Positions 1 through 5,375 are shown, counted from the first letter of the stretch. The stretch: 8,319 nucleotides of DNA from Candidatus Bipolaricaulota bacterium (GCA_023132545.1 JAGLYB010000117.1:1-8319); one strand, 5' to 3'. Program-made: numbers and translations. The notes: generated by a model from the sequence alone, not told the origin.

Positions 1-1288
1 CGGTCACAGCCGAGAACACGATGCCGCGAGAATGACCGGACGCATCTCCTGCCACATAGAAGCCGGGGAGTTTCGTTTCCATGCCGTCTTGTATTGCATA
101 GCGCGTGTCATAGAACTTGATCTCCGGAGCATAGATCAGTGTGCTGTCGGCCGCCAATCCGGGGATAACCCGGTCCAGTCGCTCGATGGCTTCAAGAAGA
201 TCAACAACGATCCGCTGCGGTAGAGCCATGGAGATATCACCCGGCGTCACCTGCTCCAGTGTCGGACGAATGGGCAATCTCCGTATTCGATCCATTGTCG
301 AGCGACGACCTTGCTGCAGGTCTTTCAGTCGCTGCAGGATGGGGTGCCCTCCGCCGATAGTCGATGCCAATTGAGCCACCGCACGACCGTACTGCGTCGT
401 GTCCTCAACCGGATTTGTCAACTCCATATGCACGAGCAAGGCGAAATTCGTGTTGTCCGACTTGCGTTTGTTCTCGGCATGTCCATTCACCAGCACGAAT
501 TCTTCGTGATCTTCGCGCACCACAAATCCGCGCGGATTGGTGCAGAACGTGCGCACCATGTCATCGTAGGTGGTCGTGCGCACCCGAAGCTTGGCATCGT
601 ACATCACGCGTTCGATCGACTGGTACAACTCGGCCGGGAACTCAACGCGCACGCCAATATCCAGCGGCCCGAATGCGGGACCAATTCCAAGATCTCTCGC
701 CTGCTCCCTCAACCAATAGGCGCCTACGCGTCCGGGGGCGGCAATCACAAACTTGGCGTGAACCGAACCGTTGGATGTATCCAGCCGGAATCCCAAATCC
801 TCATTCGCAATGGTATGAACTTTGGTTTCCAACCGGAACTCGATGCCCTTGTCCAGCAAATCGTGATACAGGGTATCGATGACTTCTCGAATGGTCACCG
901 TACCGATGTGCCGCTGCCGTGCGGCGATGAACTCGATGCCGGCCTGAGACGCCGATTGCTTAAGCTGGGCGAGCGCATCTGCATTCTCACCCGAATATCG
1001 GGCCGGAGCGCCGCAACGCGTGAACTCGGCGTCAACTTGCTCGATCAATGCATCCAGCTCGCTGGAAGAACATCCGATTGCTTGGGGATTCCCGCCGATC
1101 TTGGAACTCAGGTTCAGCTTCCCGTCAGAAAAGGTTCCGCCACCGCCGACACCGGATGTAATGCTGGTTCGCTTCTTGGGCGACATGCCTCCTTCGATGA
1201 TGACAACGCGAAGATCCGTGCTCGCCAATTCTAAGGCAGCAAACAGGCCGGCAGAGCCGGCGCCGATAATGGCAACGTCATAAGACAT
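1..1288 (-). CDS. FAD-dependent dehydrogenase, COG2509-like (C-terminus beyond window)
   Basis: This reads open on the minus strand from ATG at 1288 to the window edge, giving 429 residues with no stop. An AGAAGG Shine-Dalgarno sits about 6 bases upstream of the ATG. The N-terminus MSYDVAIIGAGSAGL carries the Rossmann FAD motif GAGSAG (9-14), with E32 closing the second strand as expected for ribose binding. Further motifs are FSDGKLN (53-59), RHIGT (126-130), PGRVGAYW (185-192) and GDASGHSRGI (414-423), the usual C-terminal flavin-contacting segment. Together these match the uncharacterised COG2509 flavoprotein family; the substrate is unknown. Probably only a few tens of residues are missing. 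It lies downstream of the thiolase operon on the same strand but behind a terminator, so it probably has its own weak promoter; I see only a poor candidate (TTGCTT, 16 bases, TAGGAT) overlapping the terminator tail. Family assignment is fairly sure; function is not. Confidence 0.85.
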   Translation of the reverse strand, partial: MSYDVAIIGAGSAGLFAALELASTDLRVVIIEGGMSPKKRTSITSGVGGGGTFSDGKLNLSSKIGGNPQAIGCSSSELDALIEQVDAEFTRCGAPARYSGENADALAQLKQSASQAGIEFIAARQRHIGTVTIREVIDTLYHDLLDKGIEFRLETKVHTIANEDLGFRLDTSNGSVHAKFVIAAPGRVGAYWLREQARDLGIGPAFGPLDIGVRVEFPAELYQSIERVMYDAKLRVRTTTYDDMVRTFCTNPRGFVVREDHEEFVLVNGHAENKRKSDNTNFALLVHMELTNPVEDTTQYGRAVAQLASTIGGGHPILQRLKDLQQGRRSTMDRIRRLPIRPTLEQVTPGDISMALPQRIVVDLLEAIERLDRVIPGLAADSTLIYAPEIKFYDTRYAIQDGMETKLPGFYVAGDASGHSRGIVFSAVT

Positions 1289-1343
1289 AGAGTACCTTCT
1301 TTCGTCATTGCGAAATGCGGCCCTCGCATCCTACTGATCAAGC

Positions 1344-1389
1344 CAAGGAAAGCAAATCGGGTGCCGGAATTCGATTCCCGACACCCGAT
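1344..1389 (-). terminator. Intrinsic terminator of the thiolase operon
   Basis: ATCGGGTG (1356-1363) pairs perfectly with CACCCGAT (1382-1389). An inner stem GGAAT/ATTCC closes a TCG loop, with a small internal loop between the two stems. Read leftward, the stem is followed by the T-rich tail TTTGCTTTCCTT. It begins 18 bases after the stop codon of the DUF35 gene, the right place to end the three-gene operon and insulate it from the FAD gene. Confidence 0.75.
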
Positions 1390-1406
1390 CAATAGTTGCT
1401 AAAGCT

Positions 1407-1745
1407 CTAGGCTGAAACGAATTGGAGCCCTTGGATGGCCGTCTCTCCGCTCTGTCGAACCGTTCCGAGAACCGTCTTCACACGCATCCCCAATTTCGGC
1501 TCACCATCTAGCAGTTGCCCGGTTACACGAATCCCGTCGTCCAATTCGACAATGGCCAATCGCAGATAACGAGTCTCGTATTCGATGGCCAAGGCATAGA
1601 CATCTGTGAAGGTCAATACCTTCCCCTCGCCCCCGATGACGACATCTATGAACGTCTCATTGCGACAATTGGGACACACCGCATGTTTGGGATAGCTCAC
1701 CGTGCCGCAGGAATTGCACTTCATACCATAGACGTTGTCGCTCAT
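1407..1745 (-). CDS. Zinc-ribbon/OB-fold (DUF35) partner of the thiolase-like protein
   Basis: This is a 112-residue protein of normal DUF35 length. The N-terminal zinc ribbon has CxxC at C10/C13 and CPNC at C24/C27. It is followed by an OB-fold domain starting near residue 40 (GKVLTFTDVYALAIEY) that runs to the C-terminus. Proteins of this family form stable complexes with thiolase-superfamily enzymes. Known cases are the archaeal acetoacetyl-CoA thiolase/HMG-CoA synthase complex, BbsA with BbsB in anaerobic toluene degradation, and the ChsH2 DUF35 domain with the Ltp2 aldolase. There the OB domain helps bind or channel the CoA ester. Its ATG shares one base with the thiolase stop (TAATG), and GGGAGG precedes it, so the two are translationally coupled, as expected for subunits of one complex. 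It is the last gene before the terminator. Confidence 0.9.
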   Translation of the reverse strand: MSDNVYGMKCNSCGTVSYPKHAVCPNCRNETFIDVVIGGEGKVLTFTDVYALAIEYETRYLRLAIVELDDGIRVTGQLLDGEPKLGMRVKTVLGTVRQSGETAIQGLQFVSA

Positions 1746-2926
1746 TATGCCTCCCTCTGCAGAACGCTGGCTACGACGTTGTTCCCGAATCCGCCGAAGT
1801 TGCAGGCATAGGCGACCTTGGCGTCTTTCACTTGCCGAGCATCACATTCACCACGCAGCTGCCACGTGAGCTCGACCAACTGCGCCACACCAGTCGCTCC
1901 AACAGGATGCCCCTTGGCCTTAAGTCCGCCGGAAGGGTTGATGGGCAGGGTTCCATCGAGCTGGGTTTCCCCGCGCTCGAGTGCCTTGTGCCCTTCACCT
2001 CGCGGGAAGAAGCCGGAGGCTTCGGATTCGGCAATCTCCAGAATCGTGAACGCATCGTGCAATTCGGCCACATCAACGTCTTGAGGCGTTAGGCCTGCGC
2101 GATCAAAGGCGATCCCCGCTGCTATGCGAACGGATTTCAGATCCGTCGGGTCCTCGCGCTCATGTACAGTATGAGTGTCCGTAGCTTGTCCGATGCCGGC
2201 AACCCTCACTTTTGGCCCTCCAATCTTGGCGGCCACGGTTTCTGAGACCAATACCAGCGAGGCGCCTCCGTCGGATACCGGACAGCAGTCGAACATGTGA
2301 AGCGGCTCAGCGATAGGCGGATTGTTCACCGCCGCTTCCGGGAGTGTGAGGATTCCCTCCATGGTTACCGTTTGCTGGATGTGCGCGTATGGGTTCTTGG
2401 CGGCGTTCGCGTGGTTCTTGATGGCTACCATGGCCAAGTGCTTGCGCTCCACGCCGAACTTATCCATGAACAGCCGGGCGAACATGCCGGCAAGGGCCGG
2501 CAACGTCACACCATAGATGTACTCGGCTTCAGGGTGCGAAAGACTGGACACGAAATCTGTTCCTTCCAGGCCGTTGACCACACGCATGCGTTCAACTCCG
2601 GTGATAAGGACGACATCAGCCATTCCTGAGGCAATGGCTTGGACGCCGACCTTGAATGCTGATGCGCCGGATGCCGGTCCATTCTCCACCGATTCGGCAG
2701 CAGCGGGATACAATGCCAGCTGATCGACCAGAGCGCTTCCGAGGGCCGTTTGGCGATTCATGCGAGCCGCTCCCATGTTGGCAACAACTACGCCGTCCAC
2801 GGGAATATCTCCTAGGTTGGCGTGATGCAACGCCGCCAACGATGCCACACTTGCTAGCTGCATGAGTGACCATTCGGAGCGTCCAAATCGGGTCATGCCC
2901 GCGCCGGCGATATAGACAGGGTTCAT
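1745..2926 (-). CDS. Thiolase-superfamily protein (SCP2-thiolase type) lacking the nucleophilic Cys
   Basis: 393 residues, the usual size for SCP2-type thiolases. A strong AAGGAGG lies 7 bases before the ATG, which overlaps the upstream stop by ATGA. Family landmarks are HDAFT (290-294), GHPVGATG (339-346, catalytic-type H340), and a C-terminal ACNFGGFG segment with C375. The segment that normally carries the acyl-accepting cysteine (xxCASG) reads ENGPASGASAF, with proline at residue 84. The codon is CCG (2675-2677), two or more changes away from TGT/TGC. Without the nucleophile, classical acyl transfer to cysteine is not expected. The DUF35 partner and the intact remaining active-site motifs suggest a CoA-ester C-C bond enzyme, possibly a retro-aldolase like the thiolase-fold Ltp2. 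A non-catalytic scaffold is the alternative. Cytosolic; no signal peptide or membrane segment. Confidence 0.9.
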   Translation of the reverse strand: MNPVYIAGAGMTRFGRSEWSLMQLASVASLAALHHANLGDIPVDGVVVANMGAARMNRQTALGSALVDQLALYPAAAESVENGPASGASAFKVGVQAIASGMADVVLITGVERMRVVNGLEGTDFVSSLSHPEAEYIYGVTLPALAGMFARLFMDKFGVERKHLAMVAIKNHANAAKNPYAHIQQTVTMEGILTLPEAAVNNPPIAEPLHMFDCCPVSDGGASLVLVSETVAAKIGGPKVRVAGIGQATDTHTVHEREDPTDLKSVRIAAGIAFDRAGLTPQDVDVAELHDAFTILEIAESEASGFFPRGEGHKALERGETQLDGTLPINPSGGLKAKGHPVGATGVAQLVELTWQLRGECDARQVKDAKVAYACNFGGFGNNVVASVLQREA

Positions 2927-3618
2927 TGCTGTTCCTCCTTCTCACCGGCAACCTGGCGCACGACGATCTCTTCTTCCGGCAGAACAATGGTCGCAGCCGA
3001 CTTCATCAGTTCATCCGAGACCGGACGATGGCCGGATACAAGACGGGGCTTGGCGGCATAATAGACATCCTTGGGTAGCACCCATGAGGGAACACCGCCC
3101 AGTTCATGTTGCACTTCAAACCTCTTCTCAAGCGGGTATTCGATCATCCAGCGGCGGAAGCCGATCGGGCTCTCGGCCACAATGAGCACGTCATCTTGGC
3201 GGCAATGCTCGATGTGGTACTCCATCTTGGCGGCAAACAGGTGAGAGCCTACTCGCAGACCACGCCGGATAGTCAGTGTGTGATAGCTCATTCCCGTCTT
3301 CTCATCGACAAGGCGTCCGTTGACCATACCCGCCAGCACCCCGTCGATGAGACCAACAAGGACGTACTCATCTTTTGCGCGATAGCGTTTGTAGGCGAGG
3401 AGTTCTCCGAACAGACGTGCAGCCACAATGTCGTAGAAATCGCGCTCCACCCAGAGCAACGGGTAGAGCACCTCGAGCAGTATTGGAACCTCGTCGCGAG
3501 CAACCTGTCGGACAACCATTGTCTCCCCACTGGCCAGCGTGATCGCCTTCGGGGGATAAACCGGCATGTCCATTGCCGACGGTCGCATTCGGACCTCTAG
3601 TTCACTGATGTTACCCAT
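2923..3618 (-). CDS. Uncharacterised GNAT-like protein, first gene of thiolase operon
   Basis: 231 residues from ATG 3618, chosen because AAGGAGA lies 6 bases upstream; a longer in-frame start at 3687 would add 23 residues but bypass this site. The protein is cytosolic and soluble. Strand-helix order suggests a GNAT acyl-CoA acyltransferase fold: VVRQVARDEVPILLEVLYPL (35-54) as strand plus first helix, EYVLVGLIDGVLAGMVNGRL (84-103) as central strands, then RGLRVGSHL (119-127). The last resembles the pyrophosphate-binding loop RGxGxGSxL, with Arg replacing one Gly. A C-terminal tail repeats the N-terminal hexamer VVRQVA (219-224) and ends in a charged GEKEEQQ. It overlaps the thiolase gene by four bases, so its role is probably tied to the same CoA ester or its product. 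I do not recognise a specific family; the GNAT call is moderate, from pattern only. Confidence 0.6.
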   Translation of the reverse strand: MGNISELEVRMRPSAMDMPVYPPKAITLASGETMVVRQVARDEVPILLEVLYPLLWVERDFYDIVAARLFGELLAYKRYRAKDEYVLVGLIDGVLAGMVNGRLVDEKTGMSYHTLTIRRGLRVGSHLFAAKMEYHIEHCRQDDVLIVAESPIGFRRWMIEYPLEKRFEVQHELGGVPSWVLPKDVYYAAKPRLVSGHRPVSDELMKSAATIVLPEEEIVVRQVAGEKEEQQ

Positions 3619-3697
3619 ACGTTCTCCTTTCGGAAACCTGTCGCACTGTGATCGGATTGAAGAATCGGATCGTTCATTATTCGTCAAGCTGTCAGTC

Positions 3698-3714
3698 AGC
3701 CTTACAATAAGGCT
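3698..3714. promoter_or_regulatory. Inverted repeat over the operon promoter, candidate operator
   Basis: AGCCTTA (3698-3704) and TAAGGCT (3708-3714) form a perfect 7-bp inverted repeat with a CAA spacer. It overlaps the proposed -10 box and start of the leftward operon. Short palindromes in this position are typical dimeric-repressor sites. No T-tract follows on either side, so a terminator is unlikely. Confidence 0.45.
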
Positions 3715-3732
3715 TGCTCAACATTGCGTCAA
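3704..3732 (-). promoter_or_regulatory. Candidate sigma-70-type promoter for the thiolase operon
   Basis: Reading leftward, TTGACG (3727-3732, 5/6 to consensus) is followed after exactly 17 bases by TATTGT (3704-3709, 4/6). The start would fall near 3697, giving a leader of about 80 bases before the GNAT-like gene. The -10 box lies inside an inverted repeat, which fits repression. Confidence 0.45.
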
Positions 3733-3825
3733 TACACAGGGCTGTTTGCGCCAATGATGTAACTGCAAAAAGCCATCACTGCCTACCTTCATTAGCGAAC
3801 AGCGGCTACATTCTGCAGAGACCTC

Positions 3826-3846
3826 TATAACGAGTAATGCAACTCC
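3826..3846 (+). promoter_or_regulatory. Promoter-like -10 element followed by TGCAACTCC
   Basis: TATAAC (3826-3831) is followed after 6 bases by TGCAACTCC (3838-3846). The same arrangement occurs at the DUF5320 operon promoter: CATAAT, 6 bases, TGCAACTCC (4911-4931). No good -35 box lies 16-18 bases upstream, so this is either an activator-dependent promoter for the small regulator gene or a decayed copy of the other control region. Confidence 0.3.
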
Positions 3847-3848
3847 CC

Positions 3849-3865
3849 ATGAGGCATATGCTCAT
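3849..3865. promoter_or_regulatory. Candidate operator, second copy (ATGAGGCATATGCTCAT)
   Basis: This near-palindrome is symmetric about GCATATGC, with one extra G in the left arm. Its right 12 bases, GCATATGCTCAT (3854-3865), are identical to 4902-4913 in the DUF134/DUF5320 promoter region. A 12-base identity between two intergenic regions of one locus suggests a shared binding protein; DUF134 or the ribbon-helix-helix protein are the local candidates. Confidence 0.5.
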
Positions 3866-3922
3866 CTTTCTCATGATTCACCAATCTCCTCTCGAACTAT
3901 CTCTTCATTTCAGCCTCCGGAA

Positions 3923-3959
3923 TTAAGTCGAGTCAAACTCTGTTTGTGTCAGACTTTAA
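3923..3959. repeat. Imperfect inverted repeat upstream of the RHH gene
   Basis: Outer arms TTAAGTC (3923-3929) and GACTTTAA (3952-3959) pair with one bulged base. Inner arms CAAAC (3934-3938) and GTTTG (3942-3946) pair perfectly around TCT. It lies about 45 bases before the RHH promoter -35. No T-run follows, so a protein-binding site is likelier than a terminator. Confidence 0.3.
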
Positions 3960-4005
3960 GGATTCTGAAGCCTCACTATTTCCCGATGTTGAACGCTCCG
4001 TGAGA

Positions 4006-4034
4006 TTGAACGATGTCCAAAAGTGTTGTTTAAT
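4006..4034 (+). promoter_or_regulatory. Candidate promoter of the RHH gene
   Basis: TTGAAC (4006-4011) is separated by exactly 17 bases from TTTAAT (4029-4034, 5/6 to TATAAT). Predicted start is near 4041, leaving a leader of about 48 bases before ATG 4089. Confidence 0.45.
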
Positions 4035-4088
4035 GATGAATAATAGGTTGTAGAACATAACGCCAACGCAAGAAGGGGGGGGATTCCT

Positions 4089-4262
4089 ATGGCAAAGAAA
4101 GAGCTGCTGGACAAAATGTCCATCTATGTTCCTCAGAGCAAGATCACTAAGAAGCCTGTAGAGCGACTGATCAAGCTTGGTGAGAAGCGAGACCGTTCGG
4201 TCAACTATCTTGTTGTCGAAGCGATCTTGCAGTATCTGGATCGCGAAGAGCCAAAAAACTAA
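4089..4262 (+). CDS. Small ribbon-helix-helix (CopG/Arc-like) DNA-binding protein
   Basis: 57 residues beginning MAKKELLDKMSIYVP. The pattern fits a single ribbon-helix-helix domain: a short strand MSIYVP (10-15) that would insert in the DNA major groove, helix A around KPVERLIKLGEKR (22-34), a turn, and helix B SVNYLVVEAILQYLDRE (37-53). Such proteins act as dimers, often as autoregulators or antitoxins. The ATG is preceded by AGAA and a run of eight G (4075-4082), six bases away, serving as an unusual ribosome site. It is a one-gene unit between its own promoter and a strong terminator; no toxin gene is adjacent, so a stand-alone regulator is likelier than an antitoxin. Its target is unknown, though the palindromes nearby are candidates. 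Confidence 0.8.
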   Translation: MAKKELLDKMSIYVPQSKITKKPVERLIKLGEKRDRSVNYLVVEAILQYLDREEPKN

Positions 4263-4326
4263 CAAAGTTTCAAGATTTAGAATGTGAAAGCCACATGGCA
4301 ACAGTCAGAAGATGGTTGCTGCTTGC

Positions 4327-4362
4327 AAGAAGGGGTCCCCTTCGGGGATCCCTTCTTTGTTT
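4327..4362 (+). terminator. Strong intrinsic terminator of the RHH gene
   Basis: A 14-bp stem (4327-4340 with 4344-4357, one G-T wobble) closes a TTC loop and is followed by TTTGTTT. It begins 64 bases after the RHH stop. Leftward the stem is not followed by a T-run, so it may only partly stop transcripts from the convergent DUF134 gene. Confidence 0.9.
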
Positions 4363-4448
4363 CTGCGTGAAAGAAAACCGGGAATATTTCGGAGATCACG
4401 ATTACGATCTCAAACCGCGAACTCGGTAAAGCTATGCCAGGGACCCAA

Positions 4449-4829
4449 TTATGGAGACAACGGACCTTCGCCGTGCCGCCTGCGGCCGTAGCCGGCCCCT
4501 CGGCCACTCTGGCCTCGCCCCACTTTGTTTATTGGTCGTATGCACACATGGTCAGCATCTGCGAAGGACAGTGCCTGCCCATTCACAAGGGCATCGAGCG
4601 TCTTGCGACGGCCTGACTCCAGTAGGCGCTGAATTGTGCCTCGTGAAACGCCCATAGTATCGGCAGCCTCCTCTTGTTGCATTCCGTCAGAATCACAGAG
4701 GCGCATCGCTTCAAGCTCATCAAGTCCGAGCTCGATGATTTCCATTTGAGACAACGGAATCCCTGAAGGCTTGTAAAGGTTGTATCCATCGATTCCGCGA
4801 CAGTATCGCACCTTCTTGTTTCGTGGCAT
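4449..4829 (-). CDS. DUF134 family helix-turn-helix regulator
   Basis: 126 residues from ATG 4829; the N-terminus MPRNKKVRYCRGIDGYNLYKP matches the family's characteristic start (MPRPxKxR.., F/YxPxG), whereas a longer frame would begin with TTG at 4880 inside the promoter. Family landmarks are PSGIPLSQMEIIELGLDELE (21-40), then MRLCDSDGMQQEEAADTMGVSR (42-63), a helix-turn-helix with recognition helix near VSRGTIQRLLESGRRK (61-76). DUF134 (COG1342) proteins are predicted DNA-binding regulators repeatedly found beside COG1433/MinD-ferredoxin genes. A Gly/Arg-rich tail (103-126) follows, resembling the composition of the neighbouring DUF5320 protein. Transcribed divergently from the metal-cluster operon, it is the obvious candidate regulator. 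No Shine-Dalgarno precedes the ATG, and the promoter places the start only a few bases upstream, so the mRNA may be nearly leaderless. Confidence 0.9.
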   Translation of the reverse strand: MPRNKKVRYCRGIDGYNLYKPSGIPLSQMEIIELGLDELEAMRLCDSDGMQQEEAADTMGVSRGTIQRLLESGRRKTLDALVNGQALSFADADHVCIRPINKVGRGQSGRGAGYGRRRHGEGPLSP

Positions 4830-4838
4830 AGCAGTTGC

Positions 4839-4867
4839 AGTATAGGGTTGACGTGACTTGAGTGCAA
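4839..4867 (-). promoter_or_regulatory. Promoter of the DUF134 gene
   Basis: Leftward TTGCAC (4862-4867) and TATACT (4839-4844) are separated by exactly 17 bases. The -10 box ends only 9 bases before the ATG, so the transcript would have a leader of roughly 0-4 bases. This agrees with the absence of a ribosome-binding site. Confidence 0.6.
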
Positions 4868-4888
4868 ATAGGCAAGGCAACGCTCGGT

Positions 4889-4916
4889 TTGACTTTTATG
4901 TGCATATGCTCATAAT
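4889..4916 (+). promoter_or_regulatory. Promoter of the DUF5320/COG1433/COG1149/Mrp operon
   Basis: TTGACT (4889-4894, 5/6 to consensus) is followed after 16 bases by CATAAT (4911-4916, 5/6). Start is predicted near 4923, giving a leader of about 60 bases. The spacer and -10 are covered by a 20-bp palindrome. No sigma-54 type GG-N10-GC element was found. Confidence 0.6.
4896..4915. promoter_or_regulatory. Operator-like 20-bp near-palindrome TTATGTGCATATGCTCATAA
   Basis: The two halves are inverted copies with a single mismatched pair; the central GCATATGC is perfect. It covers the spacer and most of the -10 box of the rightward promoter, so a bound protein would be expected to block it. It also lies about 30 bases upstream of the divergent DUF134 -35. 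The 12-mer GCATATGCTCAT recurs at 3854-3865. Confidence 0.65.
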
Positions 4917-4982
4917 AGTCAGTGCAACTCCTAAGGACTCACATTCATGCGAGTTCGCAAGGAGGGCGAAAGGAGCTATACG

Positions 4983-5318
4983 ATGCCAGGATACAATGGA
5001 ACAGGACCACGAGGAGCAGGCCCAATGACAGGCGGCGGACGCGGTTACTGCGCAATGCCTGTAGGGAACGCATTCATGGGAAGAGGCTTCGCAAGTGGCT
5101 TCGGTCGCCCCTTCGGCGCGTTTGGCCGTGGACGCGGAGGTCCAGGAATGGGGCGAGGAGCTTTCGGTGGCTACCAAAATATGGGAATGGCTGGAGCGGT
5201 ACCTTTTGCTCCTCCGATAACCGAGGAACAAGAATTGACCGGTCTTAAGCAGCAGGCTCAGTACATCCAGGGTGAACTGGAACAGATCCAGCGCCGAATC
5301 AGTGAGCTGGATCAGTAG
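4983..5318 (+). CDS. DUF5320-like Gly/Arg-rich protein with C-terminal coiled coil
   Basis: 111 residues from ATG 4983, preceded by AAAGGAG at 7 bases. An in-frame ATG at 4947 exists, but the canonical family start is MPGYNGTGPRGAGPMTGGGR, which matches here. Residues 1-70 are low-complexity Gly/Arg/Met/Phe with a single cysteine (GYC, C23). A Pro-rich hinge VPFAPP (73-78) leads into a Glu/Gln/Leu-rich helix (80-111) that looks like a coiled coil. Family members are small proteins of unknown function found next to COG1433 and COG1149 genes in anaerobes. It is the first gene of the operon; 57 bases separate it from the next. A structural or scaffolding partner of the cluster-carrying proteins is a reasonable guess, not shown by the sequence. 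Confidence 0.85.
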   Translation: MPGYNGTGPRGAGPMTGGGRGYCAMPVGNAFMGRGFASGFGRPFGAFGRGRGGPGMGRGAFGGYQNMGMAGAVPFAPPITEEQELTGLKQQAQYIQGELEQIQRRISELDQ

Positions 5319-5375
5319 CTGTACCACGAAATCTCGATCCGTAACACTCGTCAGGGAGCTGGAAAGGATGCAAAC

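Larger units (their letters stand above)
3733..4088. other. Non-coding region between divergent transcription units
   Basis: I see no credible gene here: the open frames lack ribosome sites or family signatures, and base composition is more AT-rich than the flanking genes. It holds an operator-like palindrome (3849-3865), an adjacent -10-like element with TGCAACTCC, an inverted repeat (3923-3959), and the promoter and ribosome site of the ribbon-helix-helix gene. The stretch 3733-3825 shows nothing I can name. Confidence 0.6.

Noticed and set aside
311..1234. 307-residue open frame on the plus strand across the left end
   Set aside because: It is antisense to the FAD-dependent dehydrogenase, which has clear flavin motifs throughout and a good ribosome site. 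The plus-strand translation has no recognisable motif.
4089..4262. RHH protein as antitoxin of a toxin-antitoxin pair
   Set aside because: No toxin-like gene is adjacent on either side; the gene is closed off by its own promoter and terminator.
3933..4301. 122-residue open frame on the minus strand
   Set aside because: It is opposite the RHH gene and its promoter. No ribosome site or family signature; the RHH reading has both.
4392..4411. Inverted repeat GAGATC/GATCTC as terminator of DUF134
   Set aside because: The stem is only 6 bp with an 8-base loop, and no T-run follows on the minus strand; too weak to call.
4830..4880. N-terminal extension of DUF134 from a TTG codon
   Set aside because: The extension would overlap the promoter boxes, has no ribosome site, and the DUF134 family begins at MPRxxK.
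4948..4959. Palindrome TGCGA-GT-TCGCA in the operon leader as an RNA hairpin
   Set aside because: The two-base loop is too short for a stable RNA hairpin at this stem length; may be chance.
4947..4982. N-terminal extension of the DUF5320 protein from ATG 4947
   Set aside because: AAAGGAG is placed for ATG 4983 and the conserved family start MPGYNGTGPRG begins there; the upstream ATG has only a weak, distant AAGGA.
4868..4982. Sigma-54 promoter as in the Desulfovibrio orp locus
   Set aside because: No GG-N10-GC (-24/-12) arrangement with the expected TGGCAC/TTGC context was found upstream of the operon; the sigma-70-like boxes fit better.
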